This document shows, one piece after another, positions 59,382 to 64,000 of a stretch of DNA of 64,000 nt; the first letter of the stretch is position 1, and each line of letters begins with the position of its first letter. This DNA comes from Cellulomonas wangleii (GTDB lineage Bacteria; Actinomycetota; Actinomycetes; Actinomycetales; Cellulomonadaceae): positions 3,410,001-3,474,000 of the forward strand of contig NZ_CP074405.1 in assembly GCF_018388445.1 (NCBI RefSeq). The letters are read 5' to 3'. Position numbers and translations under genes: made by a program. A model generated the notes under the pieces. It saw only the letters and a program-made list of their open reading frames with translations, was not told the origin of the DNA and searched no databases.

Positions 59382-60488
59382 TCAGAGCTCGGGCAGCGCG
59401 GCACGGGCGTCCGCGGGCGTGGCCCCGGACGCCTCGAGCAGGTCCACCACCAGCGAGCGCAGCAGCAGCACCAGCGACTGCGACGTCCAGTCGTCGGGCG
59501 CCAGCGCGTACGGGTCGAGGGCCGCGGCCACGGCCAGCAGCCGCTCGCGCGCCGGGCGCGGGTCGTGCCCCGCACCGATCGCGGTGGCGAGGTCGTCCGT
59601 GGCCCGGGCCGCGTCCGCGACGACGTCCGCGAGACCCGGCGGCACCGGCCCGTCCTGGACCACCGCGACGGACCGCCGCGCCAGCACCCGCGCGCTGCGC
59701 ATGGCGCGGTCCAGCAGGACGCTCTCGCCGACCAGCCCCTCGAGCTCGGCGCGGTGCCGGCGGTGCGCGGGCGCCAGGCGGACCAGCTCGGCCGCCGAGC
59801 GCGCGGCGTCGCGCCACTCGTCCAGCGCCGGCTGCGACGCCCGTCCCGTCAGCAGCGCGGCCTCGACGTCCTCGACGTCCCCGGCCCGCAGCCCGCGGGC
59901 GAGCACGTCCAGCACCGTGGTGAGCTCCTGCACCGCCGCCTGCGCGAGCGTGCGCGGGTGCCGTCGCGGGTCGGTCGGGGTGAGCAGCGCGAACGCCAGC
60001 GCGACGCAGCCGCCGACGACCGCGTCGACCCACCGGCCGAAGGGGCCGCCGCCGATCTGCGGCAGCCCGACGATGACGATGGCCTGCACACCGGCCTGCG
60101 TGGTGAGCAGCGCCCCGCGGTCCAGGAACCGCCCCACCAGCGCCGAGGCGGCCAGGACGACGGCCATCTGCCACATGCCGGACCCGATGACGTGCACGAC
60201 GAGGTCGCCCGCCGCCACCCCGATCGCCACGCCGCCGGCCAGCTCGACGACGCGGCGCACCGACCGGTCGCGGGAGAACCCGAGCGCCAGCCACGCGGCG
60301 ACGGGCGCGAAGAACGGCATCTCGTGGCCGAAGACGTACAGCCCGATGCCGTACGCCAGCCCTGCCGCCGCGGACGCCTGCAGGACCAGCCCCCACGAGG
60401 ACCGGACGCGCGCCCACCCCGCCCGCACGCGCGACCCGAGCTGGAGCCGCAGCATCGCCGACGTGCGCAGGGTGGCCGGCGTGCTCAC
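59382..60488 (-). CDS. FUSC-family membrane protein
   Basis: 368 residues. About six membrane helices fall in the first 190 residues (VLQASAAAGLAYGIGLYVFG opening the FUSC_2-type block, then 'FFAPVAAWLALGFSRDRSVRRVVELAGGVAIGV' in pieces). The remaining 180 form a helical cytosolic domain. FUSC proteins resemble aromatic-acid exporters (fusaric acid resistance, YccS/AaeB), usually doubled in length there; here one copy. GTG at 60488 is preferred, 20 bases past the YgfZ stop. Transport substrate unknown. Confidence 0.85.
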   Translation of the reverse strand: MSTPATLRTSAMLRLQLGSRVRAGWARVRSSWGLVLQASAAAGLAYGIGLYVFGHEMPFFAPVAAWLALGFSRDRSVRRVVELAGGVAIGVAAGDLVVHVIGSGMWQMAVVLAASALVGRFLDRGALLTTQAGVQAIVIVGLPQIGGGPFGRWVDAVVGGCVALAFALLTPTDPRRHPRTLAQAAVQELTTVLDVLARGLRAGDVEDVEAALLTGRASQPALDEWRDAARSAAELVRLAPAHRRHRAELEGLVGESVLLDRAMRSARVLARRSVAVVQDGPVPPGLADVVADAARATDDLATAIGAGHDPRPARERLLAVAAALDPYALAPDDWTSQSLVLLLRSLVVDLLEASGATPADARAALPEL

Positions 60489-60507
60489 CGCGGCAGGTCC
60501 ACGGGCG

Positions 60508-61704
60508 TCACGCGCCCCCGAGCATGGGGTGCTGCCCCAGGCCACGGGTCAGCGGGCCGCGCGCCGCCGGCCGGTCGGGCGTCACGCCGTCCCCGCGCAC
60601 GACGACCTCCTGCCCGCCCGCGACGGCCCCGCCGTCGCAGTCCACGAGCAGCACGGCGTCCTCCGGGACGGACCGCTTGACCACGGCCAGCGCGATCGGC
60701 CCGAGCTCGTGGTGCCGCGCCACCGAGGTGACCCGCCCGACCTCACGTCCCGCGGCGGCCTCGTCGGCACCGCCGGCCGTGGGCGCGGCGGCACCGGGCA
60801 GGCGTACGGGCGCCCCGACGTCGGGCAGCAGGTGCCCGGAGCCGTCGAGGTGCAGCATCACCAGCCGACGCGGGGGCCGGCCCAGGTTGTGCACGCGCGC
60901 CACCGTCTCCTGCCCGCGGTAGCAGCCCTTGTGCAGGTGCACGGCGGTGCGCAGCCAGTCGAGCTCGTGCGGGATCGTCCGGTCGTCGACCTCGTGGCTG
61001 CGGCGCGGGCGCCAGGCCTCGACACGCAGCGCCTCGGACGCCCACGTGCCGACGAGGGGCCAGCCGGCGGTCTCCCGCGCGCGCACCTCCTCGACGAGCC
61101 GCTCCCGCGGCACGAGCACGAGCCGCCACCGGCGGTCGGCGCCCGGGTGGGCGTCGTCGTCCGCTCCGTAGCGGGTGCCGCCGGGCGCGGTGCGCGGCCA
61201 CGGGTCGCGCCAGGTCACCGGCTCCCCCGCGGCCCCCTCGGCGTCGACCGGCTCCGCGAGCGCCGCCCACGCGTCGGTCACGTCGGCGACCTCGACGCGC
61301 AGCATGAACCGCATCCGGTCCAGCCACGCCGCCAGCGCGGGCGCGGTCTCGGTGAGCAGCCAGGTGGTGGTGCCGTCGTCGACGACGCCCGCCGCGTGCT
61401 CGACGCGGCCGTGCGGGTCGAGCACGAGCAGCTCGGTCGACGTGCGCGGGGGCAGCGCCTGCACGTCCTGCGACGTCAGGGAGTGCAGCCAGGTCAGGCG
61501 GTCGGGACCGGTGACGGTGACGACGCCGACGTGGGACTGGTCGACCACCGCGCCGCCGCGTGCCAGCGCTCGCTGCTCCGCCGTCGGGTCGCCGTAGTGC
61601 CAGGCGACACCGGCGTCGGGCCCGGCCGCCGCGACCGCCCCGTGGCGTGCGAGCAGCGGGCTGCGGTGCCGCGGCAGCGCGACCGGCTCGGCCTCGACGC
61701 CCAC
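60508..61704 (-). CDS. ygfZ: Folate-binding tRNA-modifying/FeS repair factor YgfZ
   Basis: 398 residues. The invariant KGCYRGQE motif occurs near 264-271, with 'VVDQSHVGVVTVTGPDRLTWLHSL' near 53 and a C-terminal barrel with 'VGRVTSVARH..LGPIALA'. YgfZ/IBA57 proteins bind tetrahydrofolate and help repair or assemble [4Fe-4S] enzymes. GTG start one base after the FABP-like gene's stop; the pair is a usual neighbour set in actinobacteria. Slightly longer than the E. coli form because of Pro/Gly insertions near 305-320. Confidence 0.94.
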   Translation of the reverse strand: MGVEAEPVALPRHRSPLLARHGAVAAAGPDAGVAWHYGDPTAEQRALARGGAVVDQSHVGVVTVTGPDRLTWLHSLTSQDVQALPPRTSTELLVLDPHGRVEHAAGVVDDGTTTWLLTETAPALAAWLDRMRFMLRVEVADVTDAWAALAEPVDAEGAAGEPVTWRDPWPRTAPGGTRYGADDDAHPGADRRWRLVLVPRERLVEEVRARETAGWPLVGTWASEALRVEAWRPRRSHEVDDRTIPHELDWLRTAVHLHKGCYRGQETVARVHNLGRPPRRLVMLHLDGSGHLLPDVGAPVRLPGAAAPTAGGADEAAAGREVGRVTSVARHHELGPIALAVVKRSVPEDAVLLVDCDGGAVAGGQEVVVRGDGVTPDRPAARGPLTRGLGQHPMLGGA

Positions 61705-61705
61705 G

Positions 61706-62308
61706 TCAGTCCTCGACCCGGGTCAGGCGCCCCGACGCGTACGACTGCATGGGCTCACCGAAGGCCGCCAGGTCGTGCGCCCACATCAGCTCGCCGTTGA
61801 CCAGCCCGTACAGGCGCTTGCCGGCGTTCACCGCCGCCCCGGTGGCGGTGCGGGCGATGAGGTCGGACACCAGGTCGATCCGCCCGTTGCCGACCGACCC
61901 GACGTAGACGTCGACGTGCCCGGAGGGGTCGGCGAGCAGCAGCTCGACCGGGTGCTGGTCGGCAGCGAGGTCGTCGGGCCGCTCGGGCGGCACACGCCAG
62001 TAGCCGGACTCGGTCGACCACACGGGTCCGTCGATCGGCTCCGCCGTGCCCGCGGGGGCGGCGTCGGGGTCGTCCGCGACGGGGGCGTCGGTGTCGAGGG
62101 TCGCGGCGTCGTCGGGGGCGACCACGAGCCGGATCGTCGTGCGGTAGGCCAGGTACGGACCGCCGTCGTGGGTGATCTCGAGCTCCTGCGTGAAGGTGCT
62201 CTCCTCCACGCCGGGGTAGCCGACGACGCCCTCACCGCGCCAGCGGCCGACCAGCCAGGCGAGCGGGTAGACCTCGGGGGCCAGGCCCTCGGGCAGCACG
62301 AACGGCAC
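61706..62308 (-). CDS. FABP-family / nitrobindin-like beta-barrel protein
   Basis: 200 residues. The opening 'LAWLVGRWRGEGVVGYP' with G-x-W-x-G-x-G is the nitrobindin/DUF1794 signature, and the closing 'YASGRLTRV' strand agrees. A Pro/Asp-rich insertion at about 78-105 lengthens one loop. Bacterial nitrobindins bind heme and deal with nitrogen oxides; the distal heme-ligand histidine near the C-terminus was not confirmed. GTG at 62308 chosen as AGGAGG sits five bases upstream. The gene precedes ygfZ by one base. Confidence 0.88.
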   Translation of the reverse strand: MPFVLPEGLAPEVYPLAWLVGRWRGEGVVGYPGVEESTFTQELEITHDGGPYLAYRTTIRLVVAPDDAATLDTDAPVADDPDAAPAGTAEPIDGPVWSTESGYWRVPPERPDDLAADQHPVELLLADPSGHVDVYVGSVGNGRIDLVSDLIARTATGAAVNAGKRLYGLVNGELMWAHDLAAFGEPMQSYASGRLTRVED

Positions 62309-62403
62309 GGTGCCTCCTCGGCTCGGGCGCGCGTCGACCGTGGCCGGCACGCGCGGTCGGACGACCGACCGGTCGTCCGCAGGGACGCGTCAGCGCCGAG
62401 GGC

Positions 62404-62511
62404 TCAGCGCTGGCCCTTGTAGAGGCGGTACACGACGAAGCCCGCGAACCACGCGATCGTCAGCGTGGCCAGCACGAGCAGGCCGATGAAGAAGCCCTCG
62501 AGCGCAGTCAT
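62404..62511 (-). CDS. Small single-TM protein, 35 aa
   Basis: A 35-codon gene preceded by TAGGAT and a six-base spacer, the leaderless pattern. The peptide is a classic small membrane protein: acidic start (MTALEGFF), a 20-residue hydrophobic helix, then a basic end (YRLYKGQR). The pattern of a clear start, topology and promoter makes chance unlikely. No family known. It lies between the FABP-like gene and a terminator hairpin. Confidence 0.65.
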   Translation of the reverse strand: MTALEGFFIGLLVLATLTIAWFAGFVVYRLYKGQR

Positions 62512-62517
62512 GCACCG

Positions 62518-62523
62518 ATCCTA
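62518..62523 (-). promoter_or_regulatory. Leaderless -10 element, 35-aa membrane protein
   Basis: TAGGAT on the minus strand followed by six bases and the ATG at 62511. Confidence 0.45.
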
Positions 62524-62530
62524 ACGACGA

Positions 62531-62557
62531 GAGCGCCCGGGTTCGTCCCGGGCGCTC
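62531..62557 (-). terminator. Strong hairpin after the 244-aa membrane protein gene
   Basis: An 11-bp perfect stem GAGCGCCCGGG / CCCGGGCGCTC with a five-base loop, three bases beyond the stop at 62561. On the minus strand it is followed by TCGTCGTT. The best terminator in the window. Confidence 0.75.
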
Positions 62558-62560
62558 GGA

Positions 62561-63295
62561 TCAGACCGCCAGGACGCGCCCGGCGACGTAGACGAGGACA
62601 CCACTGACGGTGACGGGCAGCACCACGACCGCCAGCGCGGGCAGCCGTCGCTCGAGCGCCGGCAGCCGGTCGAACAGGGCGTGCAGCGCGGTGACGAGGA
62701 TGCCGACGCCGAGACCGAGCACGGTGCCCGCGACCAGCTGCACCGTCGGCAGCAACCAGCCGACGAGCGTGCCGCCCGCCGTCGCGGCGGCCACGGTGAG
62801 GAGGTACACGAGCCAGGTGCGGCCCCGCAGCGCGACGCAGGCCGAGCCGAGCGCGAGCGCGACCGCACCGGCGACCACCAGCTCCTCGCCCCCGTCGAGC
62901 CGGGCCGTGGCGACCCAGCCGGTCACGCAGACCGCCAGCACGGTGCCCGCGACGGTGCCCGAGACGGACTCGACCATGCGCAGCCGCCCGTCGCGGCGCA
63001 GCATCTCGTTGACGAACGCGAGCACCACGGCCGCCGCCAGCACGAGTGCCAGGTGCTGCAGGTACGGCTGCTCGGGCGTGAACGTCACGGCCGCGACGGA
63101 GCCGAGCCCGCCCAGCGCGACCACGGCACCGGCGCCGGGCGTGAACGGCAGCGCGGCGAGCCCGGGCCACCCCAGCGCCAGGACGAGGACGAGCACCGCG
63201 CTGACCGCGGCCAGCGGCAGCACGCCCGTGAAGCCGGCCACCGCGACCACCGCGGCGAGCACGGCGGTGAGGACGGACCGGGTCTCGACGCTCAT
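62561..63295 (-). CDS. Multi-pass membrane protein, unknown family
   Basis: 244 residues, nearly all hydrophobic, with about eight helices and few charges. A short cytosolic loop NEMLRRDGRLRMVESVSGT near 95-113 is the only distinctive segment. I know it as a type of permease-like hypothetical protein in Micrococcales but cannot name a function. The ATG (minus strand, 63295) has GGGGTCCCC-type sequence upstream but no strong Shine-Dalgarno. It is divergent from glnR, sharing a 216-base gap. Confidence 0.8.
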   Translation of the reverse strand: MSVETRSVLTAVLAAVVAVAGFTGVLPLAAVSAVLVLVLALGWPGLAALPFTPGAGAVVALGGLGSVAAVTFTPEQPYLQHLALVLAAAVVLAFVNEMLRRDGRLRMVESVSGTVAGTVLAVCVTGWVATARLDGGEELVVAGAVALALGSACVALRGRTWLVYLLTVAAATAGGTLVGWLLPTVQLVAGTVLGLGVGILVTALHALFDRLPALERRLPALAVVVLPVTVSGVLVYVAGRVLAV

Positions 63296-63477
63296 CGGGG
63301 ACCCCGTCGGCCGTCAGGCCGACACCTCAGGGGCGGGTCGAGGCACGGACGGGTCGGACGGCGGTGGTGAAGCACGCGGGCGATTCTCGCAGACGCCTCC
63401 TGGGACCGGGGACGCGCGGACGGGTGGTGCAGGTGAGTGCCCGTGAGCGGTCGGCGCGATGCACGCCCACCACGCGG

Positions 63478-63483
63478 TACCGT
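63478..63483 (+). promoter_or_regulatory. Predicted -10 element of the GlnR-type regulator gene
   Basis: TACCGT at 63478-63483 would start transcription near 63490, giving a 22-base leader with GGAGG seven bases from the GTG. Confidence 0.4.
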
Positions 63484-63511
63484 GTGCCCACTCGCAGCCA
63501 GGAGGTGACAG

Positions 63512-64000
63512 GTGGCGGATCTGCTGCTGCTCACGCCTGCGTCCGGGGGTTCGGCACAGGTGCTTCCCGCGTTGGGGCTCCTGTCCCACCGGGTCCGGGT
63601 GCTTCCCGTCGAACCGTCCGCTCTCGTGGACGCCCCGGACGCGGACATCGTCGTGCTCGACGCGCGCCGCGACCTCGTCACCGCCCGCACCACCTGCCGG
63701 CTGCTGCGCGCCACCGGCCTGACCGTCCCGCTGGTCCTGGTGCTGACCGAGGGCGGCCTGACGGTCGTCACCGCCGAGTGGGGCGCGGACGACATCATCC
63801 TCGAGCACGCGACGCCCGCCGAGGTCGAGACGCGGTTCCGGCTGGTCATGGAGCACGCGGCGACGTCCTCGTACGACGACGCGCCGCAGGAGATCTCGTC
63901 CGGCGAGCTGACGATCGACGCCGGCGGGTACACCGCCCGGCTGCGCGGGCGCCCGCTCGACCTCACGTACAAGGAGTTCGAGCTCCTCAAGTACCTGGTG
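63512..64000 (+). CDS. glnR: GlnR-type OmpR-family regulator, truncated by window edge
   Basis: 163 residues visible. The atypical receiver domain has the GlnR pattern: LLLLT at the start, VLPALGLLSHRVRVLP, 'DADIVVLDARRDL', RLLRATG and 'VLTEGGLTVVTAEWGADDIIL'. The winged-helix domain begins with LDLTYKEFELLKYLV and runs off the right edge. Actinobacterial GlnR is an orphan response regulator that works without phosphorylation and controls ammonium assimilation genes. GTG start with GGAGG seven bases upstream. Its DNA-recognition helix is outside the window. Confidence 0.88.
   Translation, partial: MADLLLLTPASGGSAQVLPALGLLSHRVRVLPVEPSALVDAPDADIVVLDARRDLVTARTTCRLLRATGLTVPLVLVLTEGGLTVVTAEWGADDIILEHATPAEVETRFRLVMEHAATSSYDDAPQEISSGELTIDAGGYTARLRGRPLDLTYKEFELLKYLV

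Overview
The window reads as a very GC-rich actinobacterial chromosome. Third-codon positions are almost all G or C, GTG starts are frequent, and genes are packed with ATGA/GTGA overlaps. A PknG-type kinase, a GlnR-type regulator, a DUF2516 protein, an F420-type PPOX protein and many TAnnnT-N6-start leaderless promoters all fit Micrococcales. A Cellulomonas-like host is my best guess, but no rRNA or marker gene here proves it.

Layout. (1) 1-9611 (+): three large proteins built of carboxypeptidase-regulatory-like Ig repeats. The second and third share an N-terminal domain pair and one membrane segment near residue 219-243. The first runs off the left edge. A type I methionine aminopeptidase follows (9686-10456). 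(2) 10509-22639 (-): an operon for an extracellular contractile injection system (eCIS, phage-tail-like). In transcription order it encodes sheath, tube, tail-assembly protein, a 57-aa DUF6760-like protein, a second tube, a 1011-aa low-complexity protein, a LysM tube/baseplate protein, a VgrG-like spike, gp25, a J/gp6-type baseplate protein, a P2 gpI-like protein and a tail-anchored zinc-ribbon protein. A LuxR-type ATPase regulator is divergent (22940-25600), and a dyad in the shared promoter region sits where a LuxR-type activator would bind. No Afp15-type ATPase, PAAR tip, tail fibre or DUF4157-type cargo is visible here.

(3) 25748-38291 (+): one continuous signalling operon. It encodes TelA, a small unknown, a CbxX/CfxQ AAA+ ATPase, a four-TM GlnX-like protein, a GlnH-like lipoprotein, a coiled-coil protein, PknG, a PP2C phosphatase, a VWA protein and an FHA protein. 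The last four form a kinase-phosphatase-phosphothreonine-reader set. Zinc ribbons head the kinase, phosphatase and FHA proteins. (4) 38350-44534: a uridine-kinase-like P-loop protein, a PPOX protein, a cupin-XRE regulator divergent from an NCS1 permease and a hydantoin-racemase-like enzyme, a thioesterase and a sirtuin.

(5) 44636-47950: a truncated RHS protein with a C-terminal toxin-like tip, then a WD40 propeller, then a free-standing second copy of the tip, then a second WD40 propeller. All are coupled. This tandem tip/propeller cassette is the best candidate here for an undescribed polymorphic toxin-immunity family. (6) 48032-54419: a hydrolase, then a MoxR-DUF58-VWA-VWA-TPR operon. (7) 54457-64000: housekeeping and metabolic genes (HAD phosphatase, PIG-L deacetylase, macrodomain, Dtd, asparaginase, DUF2516, FUSC, YgfZ, FABP/nitrobindin-like, membrane proteins), ending in a partial GlnR-type regulator. 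One 742-bp gene-free stretch (56790-57531) carries a duplicated hairpin and DnaA-box-like repeats.
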